Positions 1 to 12,339 are shown, numbered from the stretch's first letter. The stretch: DNA of 64,000 nucleotides from Selaginella moellendorffii (GCF_000143415.4 NW_003314291.1:1306643-1370642); one strand, 5' to 3'. The notes: generated from the letters alone by a model not told the origin. Made by a program: numbers and translations.

Positions 1-2000
1 GTCATTGCCGTGCTCTCTCATAAACTTTTCTTGGATTAGACTGCAAGTAGTGCGAATGCAAGCTTGAGGTTTAATCAAAGATGAGACCGAAAAGAGAGAT
101 ATCGGGACAAAGGATCAAACACGTAAATCATCTTCTCTTCTTGGAGAGATGGTCTGCAACGAAGTGTTAACTCATTGCTCGTATTCATATTATGCAATAA
201 AGAATCCCTACCTTGATGCATCTTGGAGATGATAGTCTTACAAATGGTGAGTTGTGGGATGGATAGCGGTGAAGCGTTAAACCATTTTGTCTAAACTTGC
301 TATTGGAAGACTTGGGTTGCAATGCTCAATTCTTTTTTGGGGAACCTTACTATTGCTCCTTGAGTAGCTTGGTGTTGGATTAGTGTTAAGTTTGGACAGA
401 TAAAGAGTAGCATGAGTTTGTCCATATTGTGAACAAAAGCTAGTGGTGTTTAGTGTTGTAAATCTCTATTGGTGGAGTGTGGCATTTATGTTGCATTTTG
501 TCGAATTGAGTTGGCACTTGATACTCACATAAACCTTTGAAGTAATAACATTGGCATTGCTCATAGTGTTGCTTAATTGATGATCAAGTCATTGTGATAC
601 TTATATCATATCTATGTAATAATGAGTAATGTATTTATGAAGTTGCTTGGTTAAACGATTATCAACCCCAAAGTGGTTGATAGTGAAGCTTGTCTACTTG
701 CACATAGTAACATTGTAGTAGCTTTGACTAGATTCTCAATGGTGGTCCATTATGCTAAGCTTAAGTTGGTACCTTGTTTCCTTAAGTTTGTCCATAAGGT
801 GTTGGAAAGGGTTATAACATTCACTTGCTATGGCTTGTTAGTTGATCCGTTAGCACTTGGAGTAGATTGTTGAATGGAGAAAGTGTGTCATTAAGGCATT
901 GATATCACTAGCACTTGTGTTAGTGGAGATGATATTGTTATGTTAAGTGATGAGGAATTTTCCTTAGAGCTTGATTTTTCATATCATTTTTTCTTTTTAG
1001 TGTTTTGGCTACACATTAGATCTTGAAAACGGTTGAAGAAGAGTGTTAGTGCAATATGGATTATCAAAAATGTGGTCTTCATGATCAAGCCTTGAATGTT
1101 CATTTTGCATTTTATGGATATCGGTGTTGGATGTTGGATATATAGGCAAAAAGATGTTCAATGCTTAAGCATATTATGGGCCTCGAGAATTTGTGTTAAA
1201 GTGAACCTATGTGAAGTTGTTAGTAGGAAGAAGTTGGTTTAATCTTGAAAGTTTGTATTCCTAGACTGAGAGTCATTTTTTCTCTAGGATGGAAATTTTT
1301 CCACAAATTTTCTTAGAATTTTCTAATAGCTGATCTATTAATTACTTTGCCCGAAAACCATTTTGTTTTCGTAAGCTAGTACAAACTAGTGAAGGGGTTG
1401 GAGTTGACTTCGGTTGGCTTAGATCCTAGTAGATAGTTTGTATGATGCAGCCCAAAGGGATGCTGATTTTTAGGGCTAAGGCAATTGAGTTGAATAGAGT
1501 TTGGAGTTGGTGTAGAAAAGTGGCCGCTGCACTTTTCTAAGAAGGGTGATCCTTGTGCCTTTCTTTGTAGCCTTATGCTAGGTGGCAGGTTGCACTATGC
1601 ACAACTCCTTAAATATTGATTGAAACTTTGGCTTGATAAAGTGGCAATGCTCGTTTATGCTTTGAGCCCAATGGAACTCACAAGTCCTATCACAACCTTC
1701 CAATGGCTGACCATTCCCAAAAACTACTCGGACACCATTTCAGTTTGCACCAGCCCCATTTGCCATGAAACTGCGAAAGTGTGCAGGCTTACCAGTCCAC
1801 TTTAGAACAATATCAGAGAGGGACTTCCAAAATATTTCCTGGGTTGTCTGGTCTTGTACTTTAAACTCTGCTATCACAATTGTCAAGTTACAACATAGCC
1901 TGTGAAAACACAAATGTTATAACAATTTCAATATAATGAGAATAAAAATTACTTTGGATCATACACATAAGCTCCCATGGTTGTCCAACCTGATACGCGC
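1..2000. other. No recognisable gene
   Basis: AT-rich DNA with no open frame that resembles a known family. The longest frames are about 60-90 codons and have no motif. It is probably decayed repeat sequence, but no boundary or relative elsewhere in the window was found. Confidence 0.5.
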
Positions 2001-3766
2001 TCCATATGGTCAAAATGAACCTATGCATTTGCAAGGTCATTGGACCCAAACATGTCCATTCGGGAGATAAAATCTACACTAGAGACAGGGCCCATGATAG
2101 GCATTTTGAAGACAAAAGGGCACTCTTGCTCATTCATAATTTGGTTTGGAAACAAACTTCCATGGATGAACTCGTATGGACAGATTCGTTTCAATTCAAG
2201 GATGGAGTCAATTTTTTATTGCAACTTCCCCTCTCAAGATTCACACATCCAAAATTTTATCATAAACAATATAATGTATAACATATGAAATATAATGGAT
2301 GTACCTCCTTAGGCTAGTAGTAAGTTGTACTCCTCGTAATAAGTCCCACAAGCTAACCTCATTTGGATTGAGTAAGGTGTTTGTAATAAAATCTTTAAGG
2401 ATGGTATTCTGAATATGCTTCAGAGTTGTAGATGAGTTTCTCATAGTCTCTTCTTACACAACATTTTTGAAACGGTTGAGAGAACTCCTTTGTATCCCTT
2501 CCTGCATTGGATGCATGTGTGTGCTAATATGCATTATAACTCTTCTAGCCACTCCATCCCGTGAAAGAAAGTAATACATCTTGGCCTTGTAGATAGCATG
2601 ATATAGAGGAGCATTTTTGTAGAATCGACACTTGAATCCAACAGCAATGGAGTCACCGGCTCGGCATCCACTAAAGTGCCCATAGTGGCAACCCCAAGCT
2701 CGATATTGGGCACTTTAGGGGCCAAAGCTAGCATTGACAATTTCCTTGTGGACTAGTGTAGAGGTCTCTCTCCTTAAGAGCTCCAACTCCCAAGGACATT
2801 CTATCTTTCGTGCCTTTGGAACTCTTGCAAACATTGTTGGGTATATTCCTCCATCCCTTACACTTTTTGCAACAAATTGAGTGCAAACTAGTGCCTCAAA
2901 TGGCATGCCTCTATATCGAAGATACCTATAAACAATATATCTTTAAAAAAAGTCTTAGAAATTATATTATACCTATAAGTTGCACGTCGCATGAAATAAG
3001 GCTGACCATGTTGGCAATCATAAATTGTTGATGTAGGTGTCGAAAGACATGAATGTGTCATTTAGATTGTCACTAATATGTGGTGCCAAGAACTTCTCAC
3101 CTTCACTTATAGTTTGCATGATGTAGACAGTCTTTCTCATCATGTTCTTAAATAGTTGTGGCAGTCCTTTCTCTTTGTTCATCAAGTAGATATTGAGGAA
3201 GTCTAGAGTCTTTATCTGTTGTTTATATGGAAGCTTCAATTTTGTGATATTGTAAATCATGTCATTTGGAGTTTTGTTCATTGCAAAAGTAACATATGCA
3301 TAATTGAGAAAAATGAAGTGTGATAAGAAATTTATAATTATATGCAATGCATACTAGTTTCTTCAACTTTGAAGACTTTACATGTTGAATTTTATGCTCA
3401 ATTTGTACAAACTCAGCTAAAAGCTCTTCCTGACTCTTCTCTAGATATGCAAGTTCATAAGCATCTTGCTTGACATTCACTAAAGGCTAAAAACCAAAAC
3501 AATTAAAAAAGGCCCTTATAAAATGAAAGGGAAAGACATACTTTGCACCACACAGCAAGCATAAAATTGATTGGGTTGTTGAATTAAGTTGTACCGTCAT
3601 TTCGAGTGCGTGAGTGCTAAACAAGTGTTGCAAGATCATCACCATAATGTTGGCAAATGTTATCCTCACTCAAATTTGCCAAAAATTAAAGTTTCTCGAT
3701 GTTATGGACAAGGTTTTGCTTTTGAACAGTGAACTGCCCAATCTTGCATTTTGTAAGCTCTTGAGC

Positions 3767-4049
3767 AAACTAGACCAGCCAAATGTCAATCAACATATGG
3801 TGTGATTCCCTAGCCAATCAATAGAGTCGGACCCAAGACCGCTCTAATACCAAATGTAAGCTCCTGAGTTTGGACTTCCCGGGAGGTCACCCAACCTAGT
3901 ATTATTCAAACCCAAGGACACTTAAGCCCAAATATCCTAAGACCCTTAACCAATTAGAAAAGGGGGTGCACTCTTGGTCATGAGCTCTTTTTCCTCTATA
4001 TTTGAACCTCATGGATCGTCTCTCGAGTCATTCTCTTTGGTTTCTTACA
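3767..4049 (-). mobile_element. TRIM-type LTR with primer binding site
   Basis: A 195-bp LTR (3855-4049) starts TGTAAGCTCC and ends TTCTTACA. Immediately left of it, 3841-3852 is the reverse complement of TGGTATTAGAGC, a tRNA-Met primer binding site, so the element reads on the minus strand. The short internal sequence (from about 3767) is shared with the copies at 8.1-8.7 and 11.55-12.02 kb, but the other LTR is missing. No coding capacity. It sits within the decayed ParB-like gene. Confidence 0.75.
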
Positions 4050-4736
4050 CATTTAAACACGACAAAACAAATTAAAGTGGAGTTGGAAGTAAAATTATAA
4101 AACTTACGCATTGATCTTTTGGTAGGCCAAGATAAGTCTGTTGACATGTAAAGGTCCCCTTGCGTAGATATCATCGACTGAAACATTGATATGGTAGATG
4201 GGATCATTGCGAAAATGATCATCGATACACTTCATCCAAGCCCTATATTGGTGGTTATCGTCAATAATTTGGAACATTGTCCCTGCAAGCTGTTGAGTCT
4301 CAGGATGTCTGATAAGCATGTTATCAAATTCCAAGGACTTCCTCCTCCAAATAGGATCCCAGCTATTCACAATCTCGGGTGTGATAGTAACAATCTCCGT
4401 TGTTCCTGGCTTGCAAAAAGAGACTAGAAATATATCCATATTTGTCGCAAGGCCATTCTTTTTGAACAAGCTATATATGTCCGGGTTGACATACTTGGAT
4501 GTTGTGCAGACAAAGTTCATCTACTACAAACGGCAAAAGGGGATTTTTCTGATCAAGTCACAAGGGCCTGGCCACTTAAGTGCCTCAAGTGTTTGGTGAA
4601 CTACTTTTTCCCTTGTCTGCATAACAGTCTTTTGGAAGCACTTGTCCACCACGTTGTCAGGAAGGTCAGCTCCAAGCTATTCCTCAAGTTCCCTATCGTG
4701 AACACCACTAGATTGCCCAACTTCAAGAATTTGTGC

Positions 4737-4920
4737 TAGTGGTGGGCCAATGAGGAATAAAGGTGGAGGTGGTAGTGCTAATGGTGGGGGTAGGGGTGGT
4801 GGTGGTGGTGGCGGGGGCAAAGGCAATAGTGGCAGTGGTGGTGGCAATGGTGGTGGTGGCGGTGACCATGCCAGTGGTAGAGGTGGTGATGGCAAAGGTG
4901 ATGGTGGTGGAGGAGGTGGA
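4737..4920. repeat. GGN/GGT-rich low-complexity tract
   Basis: Imperfect GGTGGN triplets over about 180 bp. They encode poly-glycine on the plus strand and poly-proline on the minus strand. The proline reading fits a linker of the surrounding minus-strand pseudogene. Confidence 0.8.
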
Positions 4921-5178
4921 TTTCTAAGTAAATGTGTCTTTGTTAATGTGTTAATGATCATGTCGATTGTGATGTTGTCATCAATGCCAAATTGAATTTT
5001 TCATGTCTTCTTGGCTTCAACAACCTTTTTATGTGGTACAATTTTCTTTTTCTGTAAGAGAAAAAATTTGGTTAGTCAAACTAAATAAAAATAATAAGAA
5101 AATCAAATAGTCAAAAAGAAAAAAAAAAATCAAGTGGGCCCAAACTCCACCTCAGGCACTTTGGTTGTTCAAGGGGCT

Positions 5179-5198
5179 GAGGTTATTCAAATAACCTC
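5179..5198. repeat. Single copy of satellite palindrome
   Basis: A 9-bp inverted repeat (GAGGTTATT / AATAACCTC around CA) identical to the core of each 96-bp unit at 35.05-35.64 kb. The flanks (AGGCACTTTGG before, CGGCCC after) also resemble that unit, so this looks like an isolated monomer. Confidence 0.7.
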
Positions 5199-5205
5199 GG
5201 CCCTA

Positions 5206-6900
5206 ACAACTTACTAAAGATAACTCAAAGAACACAAAGTATCATTGAGTAACAAGCAAGATGCTCGCGAATGTATCACCCGAAGGAAATAACATTCTTA
5301 ATCTATCAAAACTAACACGAACAATAAACGACAGAACAGAATGAATGCGGCAAGACCAACAAACACTCATTCATACCAACTATTACACTAGCGAATCTAA
5401 ATAGATCATGATCAACAATACCAAGGAACTAGAGTTGTTCAAGCAAGTGTTAGCAACATCCTATTGATGTCTCAAACCCAAGAGACCAATCCAGAGCAAA
5501 CCACAAAGAACATGTGGTATTGCGAAAAACCAAAAGCTATCAAAGAGAACACTAACCATCATGAAATATCATCAATCATCCTATCAACAAAAATATGTAT
5601 AATGAGCATTGAAGAAATAATCCACCATTCGAAGAACAGCAAATCATTCACCACCAATAACAACTAAGCAAAATCTTTAATAAGGATAATCAACTATCCT
5701 AAATGATAGTCAATCATCACCAATGATTACTAGATGCAAAAGCCAACTTTCATATCGAAGCTAATGAGCCAAAATGCCTTCCCCAACAACTTCTAACAAG
5801 TGGAATAATGAGCATGAAAACTCAAGAAACCAAAAGCTCAAAGAAGCATATAGCTAAGTTGTGTCTAATAATGATCACGAATCTTGCATGAACCAACTTT
5901 AATGCTAAAGAAGAAATCATGGTACAACCCACAATATCTTCCTCAACACATCAATAAGCTAAACTTCATAATGCAAAACTAATGATGAGCATATTTGCAT
6001 CAATCCAAAAGCTAAGCATAACGAAGCTATGCTCAACAAGTGATCACCAAATGATCATTTATGAATCCATCTATAGCAAAACGTAACTCACTTCATAACA
6101 AGCACAAGAAGAATCATCAATGATTGATATATTCCAACTCAAATCCAAGAAGGATTCAAACATTCCAATATCAATCACTAACTCTTCCATTTGTAAAGTT
6201 AGCATAGTCCATGATTAAATCACTTTTCAAGGAAAAGCTAAAGCTCAACCCCTACTAAACAATGTTTTGTTGAGATCACAACTAACTTAAACTTGCCACT
6301 CAGTTCATTTGAATGTTGACATAGTTGCTAACTAGCAATGCACAAATGCCAAAACTTTTCTAGATAGTTTATATACTAAGTTTTAGTCTCAGGAATGAGG
6401 TTTATTTATTATGACACTGACAATACTTAGATTCTTTAAATGTCAGTCTTGGAAATGGGGCTTCATAATCATAGCTTGCTTATAAATATAAGAGCTTCTA
6501 GAATTTTAGATTATCGTGTATAAACATGCTCTATCATTATGATAAAATCCTACTTTGCTACATATATTATTTTCTACACATGCTAAATGTCTAAGGAAAT
6601 AGACAATAAGGAAATATAGACCCCATTATAATGGCAAAGCATGTTGGCACATTACCATTCTCTCGTGTGAGATTGCCTTTCAGTCTTAGAAATGTAGATA
6701 ATGTTGCTTCTTTCATATGATATTACTTTTGAGTCTTTTAAAAGATTTCAATTTCTTTTATTATTATTCAACAACAAGGTTGTCTTATAAACAACTCCTG
6801 AAAACTTTTAATGAGGATTCATTGCAAAAATATACCTTGGTCTTATCATATAAGAGGATTGCAATATAGGCAGGCAACAGAGCTTTTAATATGAATTAAT
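5206..6900. repeat. Dispersed repeat block
   Basis: No gene. 5206-5540 matches 23569-23890 in direct orientation. 6361-6490 matches 50341-50436 directly, and 6500-6900 matches 52550-53060 in inverse orientation. This is a moderately old dispersed family, probably LTR or other non-coding retroelement sequence. Its ends are not defined. Confidence 0.6.
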
Positions 6901-6928
6901 ATGTAAATTATAAATGTCATAGAAAGTT

Positions 6929-7177
6929 TTATAGAGTAGATTTTTTAGTGTCTTCCGCCGTGTTATTCATTTCTTCATTTCTCTTGTTTTGGACTATTGT
7001 TTTAGAAGTAATAGGAGCATTTTTATTAATCGTAATAGTGGTCTCTACATTCCCAGATGGGTAATAAGGACCAGGAGTGTAATATGGAAATTGTGGTAGT
7101 GAAACAAAATTAGTATTCTCACATTCCTTTGCACTATAACTCTTATTCACAGATCTTGTATTTTCCTTGCTTCCCAT
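6929..7177 (-). CDS. Small conserved SLPxxPYYTPG protein (82 aa)
   Basis: Codes for 82 residues from the ATG at 7177. The family is not recognised, but the middle and C-terminal half match the 85-residue protein at 48407-48664: SLPQFPYYTPG against SLPNSPYYTPG, then NAPITSKTIVQ against NAPVTSETTIQ, and a charged tail ending in TKK. Both are hydrophilic, with no signal peptide or membrane segment. A longer open frame extends upstream to 7243, but the alignment begins near this ATG. The other copy lies inside a large TIR transposon, and this one lies beside a decayed ParB-like gene, so it is likely an accessory protein of that transposon class. Function unknown. Whether this copy is expressed is unknown; its frame is intact. 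Confidence 0.6.
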   Translation of the reverse strand: MGSKENTRSVNKSYSAKECENTNFVSLPQFPYYTPGPYYPSGNVETTITINKNAPITSKTIVQNKRNEEMNNTAEDTKKSTL

Positions 7178-7279
7178 CTTCTCAAGATTCCTAAAAAATA
7201 TTTTGAATGAAGGAATAGTATCTACAATTGTAAAAGTATTCAAAATATTTAAGTAGTCAAATCAAAATATGACAGCTGT

Positions 7280-7545
7280 AACAATAGTTATAATAAAATA
7301 ATATATCTTTATAAAAGATAGGTTCTCGTGAATTTTGTCTTTTTTAAACAATTCAATCTTATAGAAACTTTTAACTTAGATATTTACGTATTTAAATATT
7401 TTAAAGTTTGCTAGAACCTTCATTTGTTCAATTTAGATTTCATTTGTAAAACTTTTAGTTGACTATGTTAACTTGAGTTGACTTGTGTTGAATTGAGCTC
7501 AACTCATGAGCTCAACTCAAATTTGGACTATTCCCATACTTGTTA
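7280..7545. repeat. Dispersed terminal-repeat-like sequence
   Basis: AT-rich, ending in repeated GAGCTCAACTCATGAG motifs followed by TTTGGACTATTCCC. The same sequence recurs inverted at 52148-52400, and a related end lies at 58900-59210 and 31936-32200. It behaves like the subterminal region of a DNA transposon; no coding sequence. Confidence 0.5.
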
Positions 7546-7559
7546 GTAGCCAAAAGTAA

Positions 7560-8100
7560 GATCTAACTTGGTGAATCAATAACTTCTCCCCATATAATCC
7601 AAGTGAGGAAAAAGGTATACATCTGGGATTGTCACTTCATTTAATGGATGATAGTCAATGCAGAAACAAATATTCCCATTAAACTTTATTACAAAATAAA
7701 GTTCATATGCCCAAGGACTCAACAACTTTTAAATAACACCTTTTTCTAACATTTTTTTGATGTTTGCATGTAAAGTCTTGATCTCTTTAAATGATTGATG
7801 ACAAATAAAAACCTTGATTGGATAAGCATCCCCAATTAGAATAAGATGACGTGTTGCAATCTTGGCCCCAGATGACAAGTTGAATTCAAAGAGATCAGCA
7901 TACTCCTTCATGAGGCGATCAACTGCTGCAACACAAAGACTGTCAGAAGGATTGGAAAAGGGAAGAGAGGAACAAGATGGAAATATAAAAGAAAGTAATG
8001 TAGAGGTAGAAGTAGAGGGACAAAGACGAATTGAAGTGAGAGGAATAGAAGAAATATAAAGAAATATGAAATAAAGGGGAGAAGCCTCAAAATCACACTT
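7560..8100 (-). pseudogene. Ty3/gypsy reverse transcriptase fragment
   Basis: The minus strand encodes a run typical of the region between protease and reverse transcriptase (EYADLF, then HLILIGDAYPIKV..., then KKMLEKGVI), followed after stops by WAYELYFV and a CIDYHPLNEVT block, the conserved R-x-CIDYR-x-LN motif of gypsy RT in altered form. Several stops and substitutions show it is dead. It differs from the chromovirus at 23.9-31.4 kb and belongs to another gypsy lineage. Confidence 0.6.
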
Positions 8101-8103
8101 GGC

Positions 8104-8671
8104 TGTAAAAAACCAAAAAGAACAACTTGAGAGATAATTTATAAAGTTTAAATATAAAGGGAAAAGGCCCATGAATAAAAGTGCATCCCATTTTCAAATT
8201 AGTTAAGTGTCTTAGGATACTTGGGGTTAAGTGTCTTTAGGTTTGAATAATACTAAGCTAGATGACCTCCTAGAAAGTCTAAATTTAGGAGCTTAGATTT
8301 CATATCAAAGGGGTTTTGGGTCCGACTCGATTGATTAGTTTAGGGGAATCATACCATATGTTGATTAACATATGGCAAGTCTAATTTGTTTTAGTTGGGC
8401 TCGACTCGAGGGGTAGAGTGTCAAGAGAATGGGCCTCTTGGGAGAGTTGTGGCTCTTAACTTCCATTCACGAGGGTATGAACTTACAAGGAAGCATGATG
8501 GATTGTAAGCAACTAAAGAGAATGATTTGAGAGACAATCCATGAGGTTTAAATATAGAAGGAAAGAGCATATGAAAAAAAGTGCATCCCCTTTTTCAATC
8601 AGTTAAAAGTCTTGGGATATTTAAAGTTAAGTGTCCTTAGGTTTGAATAGTATTGGGCTGGGTGACCTCCT
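8104..8671 (+). mobile_element. TRIM retrotransposon, degenerate
   Basis: Two LTR copies (8104-8297, and 8504-about 8671, the second cut short) flank about 200 bp with no coding capacity. The first LTR is followed by TTTCATATCAAAGGGG, a decayed tRNA-Met primer binding site, then GGGTCCGACTC, the same leader as in the other copies. Orientation is opposite to the copies at 3.8 and 11.6-12.0 kb. Confidence 0.7.
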
Positions 8672-8679
8672 CTACAACC

Positions 8680-9560
8680 AATCCATACCAAGGATGAAAT
8701 CAAAAACTTGACTTAACACCACCCACAATAACTGCAACTCAAACTCGAGGTCACCCACACGTACATGCATGTGTATAGCCATTAAAATAAAGAATGAAAA
8801 TTAGCTCTACTGTATGATGCAAATATAGATAGTAATGTGTGTATAGCTATTAAAATAAAGAATGAAAATTAGCTCTGCTGCATGATGCAAATATATATAG
8901 TAATGTGTGGCAATTGGCCGAACAATAGAAGATAAGCTCGAGCTTGTATCAACCAACATGGAGAGAAGAATAAAAAAACCATCCCAAGTCATAAAGTTTA
9001 ATACATAGCCAAAAATGAGTATGGAAAGTAAACACTAGATAAACTAGTGCTGAGTGAACCCCTTGATTGTACTTCTAAAAGAAAGGTGGAAGGGTCATTA
9101 ACTTATTTGCACAAGGTCTTTTCGCTACTCACATGACTCCTAATTTCTCAAAAACATTTTAGTGTCTAAACCTTCTATTGCAGTAGTAACAGTAGGATGT
9201 TAGTGACTCCTAATTTCTCAAAACCATCTTAGTATCTAGACCTTCTATTGTAGCAGTACCAATAGGATGTTGTTGACACTAAGGTCTCCACCTAAGATGG
9301 AGGTCACCAATTTGGAAAATGCTAATAATGCTGATAAGTGTGACTAACTTCATTATATGCCTAACAGCAAACATCACAGCCATAACCACATTCTCGCCCT
9401 TATCTTTGAACTCGGGTAATAGCAATATCAATCTCCATTGGAATAGGACCATCTCCCACAGAAAGTGGAGTTGAAGGACGCATAGTGAGAAGTGAAAGAT
9501 GCGACATCTCATAAAATTGTGCATCATCAAAGTGTTAGCAACTAAATTTTCCATTCTACT
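8680..9560 (-). pseudogene. Gypsy gag/protease debris with two tandem duplications
   Basis: A minus-strand frame at 8992-8807 contains LVDTSSSLSSIV, which resembles the aspartic protease active site D-T-G/S-S. Upstream sequence to 9554 has no clear domain. Two short tandem duplications lie inside: about 68 bp at 8771-8905 and about 74 bp at 9130-9276. Not functional. Confidence 0.4.
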
Positions 9561-10400
9561 TTAGTCACTTAACCACACCTTCAACCATTTGGAGGAGTCT
9601 CACTTACAACCTCCATAAGTCCTATTCCAGACTTGGGGCTTGCTAGCCTCGAGAATGGCATCCTTGCCATTTAACCTTTCCACTTGGTTCAAGTGCTCCA
9701 TATGTCTGATCCCATGACTGACACCCAAAAGTACCACTAACATATCAGCCCATTATGCTAAAGGTATGCTCATTCACCTTTGTCACACTAGTGGTCTAAT
9801 ACCATCTACCTCACAATCCTATCTATCAAAGACTAGGCCATCTGTCCATGAATGATCATCCTAGATCCACTCCTTAACATCCATAAGATGCTCGTAGATA
9901 TAGGGAATAACTTTCCCCAATATCCTTTTACAGTCTCTACCAAGTCCTTTTTTGTCTATAGCCATGTTCACCAACATTGCCATTAGATCAAGGCCCACAG
10001 GCCCGACCACTAAGTCCTTTTGTTTTCTGGGACTTCCTCACCACATGACTGCATCCTTAGTCATTATACCAAAGGATTGCTCCTCTTCCTTTCCACCATT
10101 CAGGACTCTGGGACAACATTTTGAAACACTATGGCCCTACACGAGCCTTATGAGTACTCTCCCCACCTTTTGCCTTTGGGTGCTTTAGTCATGGGGCTAA
10201 AGTGAGGTTTTGTTAAGCCACACTAAATATCCAAGTAGATAGTGCCACCTATACTTAAACTGGGAGCATTGACCATTTGATCTCCTAAAGGAACTAGAGC
10301 CGGCTCTTGAACATTTCACTAAGCTACCCCGTTTGTTAATCTATATTCACTCTAGCTTAGTGGTTATCTCATCATCCAACATCTAGGTACAGCCTTCTTG
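9560..10400. other. No recognisable gene
   Basis: No frame with a known domain. Composition is more GC-rich than its surroundings, and the sequence runs into LTR debris at 10.44 kb, so it is probably internal or LTR sequence of a decayed retroelement. Confidence 0.4.
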
Positions 10401-10439
10401 GGCCAAATTGGCCTTTCCTAGCCAAATTGAATCCATTGG

Positions 10440-11165
10440 GGTCCAACCCCCACACTCTCCCTACTATACTTTTGGAGCCCCCTACAGCCCGCCCCCCCCT
10501 CCCCCCCCCCCCGGGGGGACAATCACTTTATGCTTTCATCCAACAGTCTGTAATAGTATTAGGACTCAAATTCGGACTTGGACTCGGACTCGAACTCGGT
10601 CTTAGTCTCAGACTCAGTCTCGGTCTTGGTCTCGATTTCAGACTCAAACTCAATCTCAGTCTCGGTCTCAAGTCCATCTTGGACTCTATCTGGGACTCCA
10701 TCTCAAGTCCATCTTGGACTCCATCTCGGACTCCATCTGGGGTCCATCTTGAACTCCATCTTGGACTCCATCTCGGACTTCATCTCAGATCCATCTTGGA
10801 GTCCATCTCGAGTCCATCTTAAACTCCATCTTGGATCCATCTCAAACTCCATCTCAAATCCATCTCGGACTCCATCTTGGACTCCATCTCAAGTCCATCT
10901 TGGACTCCATCTTGGGTCCTTCCACATGTCATGTGTTGGTCCTTTTGTGTCCCTTTTTTAGAGACTCATTTATTGCTTGCTTCGTGCTCGTTCCTCAAGC
11001 ACTTTATTAAGAGTTCCACTCCCACTTTCAACTTTTCAAATTGGAGTTTTTAGTCTATATGTGTTACCCTCATTTGGCTTCCGCCTCAGCCACTACCACG
11101 TGGCACCCTTTCGGCTCCTCTTTGGGGCCTAGGGATTTTATGTCTCACATAAAGGTGGTTAAAGC
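10440..11165 (-). mobile_element. LTR remnant with GGACTCCATC minisatellite
   Basis: Starts with the block CCCTACTATACTTTTGGA plus a poly-C run, also present in the chromovirus LTRs at 24.6 and 31.0 kb. This is followed by 350 bp of imperfect GGACTCCATCTC units (10560-10920), then a CACATGTCATGTG stretch and GTGGCACCCTTTCGG...GTCTCACA. The whole order is matched in inverse orientation at 54178-55350. Frames open across the tandem units are by-products of repeat periodicity. Confidence 0.65.
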
Positions 11166-11552
11166 AAATGCATACATAAGTCTTACAAGATTTTGATGAA
11201 ATGCTAGCCATAACATTCTTAACTTGATCTGCTCTGACATATTTAGCTTCACACGAAGCAAGAGGCTTCGGAACAAAATGCCAAATTACATCACAGACTT
11301 AAATATCCCTTGTTGAAGATGATGCAATTGTTGGAAGGCATTGTCACAATTATCGATATGTTCAAATACACGTTTGAAGACGTCTAGGAGAATGCTTTAA
11401 TCCTCACGAGTGGCTGCACTCAAACCATTGTACCATTATAGTATTGTCCTTTAAAGACACGTGGAAAATTCATGCAAACACCAAGCATCATCCCAAGAAT
11501 GATATATATCAATCACCATGAAGTTAACGAATCAATGGTACACATCATCCCC

Positions 11553-12020
11553 ATGTACTATTCAAACCCAAGGATACTTAACCCAAAATATCCCAAGACC
11601 CTTAACCGATTGAAAAAAGGGGTGTATTCTTATTCATGGGCCCTTTTCATGAATAAAAATAAAAGTTGAGAGCTACAACTTTCCCGAGAGCCCCACTCTC
11701 TTGACACTCTACCCCTCGGGTCAAGCCCAATTGAAACAAACTAGACCTACCAAATGTCAATCAATATGTGGTGTGATTCTCTTAGCCAACTAATAGAGTC
11801 AAACCCAAAACCTCTCTGATACCAAATGTAAGCTCCTAAATTTAGACTTCCCAGAAAGTCACCCAACCCAATACTATTCAAACCCAAGGACGCTTAACCC
11901 CAAATATCCCAAAACCATTAACCGATTGGAAAAGGGCATACATTCTTATTAATAGGCCCTTTCCCTCTATATTTGAACCCAATAAATAATCTCTCAAGTC
12001 GTTTTTTTTTGTTGCTTACA
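11553..12020 (-). mobile_element. TRIM retrotransposon, near-complete
   Basis: The right LTR (11827-12020, 194 bp) begins TGTAAGCTCC and ends GCTTACA. The left edge (11553-11640) carries the distal half of a second LTR. Between them lie about 180 bp without coding capacity, ending in CTCTCTGATACCA, the complement of a tRNA-Met primer site. It reads on the minus strand, as does the copy at 3.8 kb. Confidence 0.75.
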
Positions 12021-12339
12021 CCCCAGGATTCCCACAGAAGAACTCCGGTTGGACTCAAGGATTAGTAGTAAAAGCAAGAGGAGTTGTACCACACGCTATG
12101 AATGTCGCTATCAACTGAGTCTAATTGTTTAATTGCAACTATATAGCATTGATCAATTGCACCAACTACTACTCCAAAGTTAAAGGAGAAGGAGGCTACT
12201 GCTCTACCATGAAGATGAATGAAAGGAAAGACCAAAAGAGAAGAAGGTGAGAAAAACTATAAAAAAAAGGGAGATCTAGACAATGCAAAAGCTAGATCTA
12301 AAACAAAATCCCAAATTTAAGCACTCCTCAAGAACAATC

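Larger units (their letters stand above)
2240..5045 (-). pseudogene. Decayed ParB-like transposon gene
   Basis: Read from the minus strand, fragments of one protein follow each other. A lysine-rich stretch (about 5040-4990) is followed by a proline-rich linker (4930-4740) and a block ending in stops at about 4520. Next comes 4520-4104, with a ParB/sulfiredoxin-like signature (DDNHQYRAW at about 4250, compare the G-x-H-R motif of ParB). Helical fragments follow at 3480-3262 and 3347-3018, then 2906-2534, where TPLLLDSS...RCITFF resembles the glycine-loop strand of amino-methyltransferases. Stops, frame changes and a TRIM LTR (3855-4049) interrupt it, so it is not functional. The 2680-2548 block recurs at 33565-33440 in the same reading frame, which supports genuine coding ancestry. 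The overall plan, a basic linker then a ParB-like then a methyltransferase-like region, echoes the large minus-strand gene at 36.5-42.1 kb. Direct homology between the two is inferred, not shown. Confidence 0.45.

Noticed and set aside
10427-10961. Open frames of about 130 codons over the GGACTCCATC tract
   Set aside because: Frames stay open because of repeat periodicity; the same tract lies in an LTR and has open frames on several strands elsewhere.
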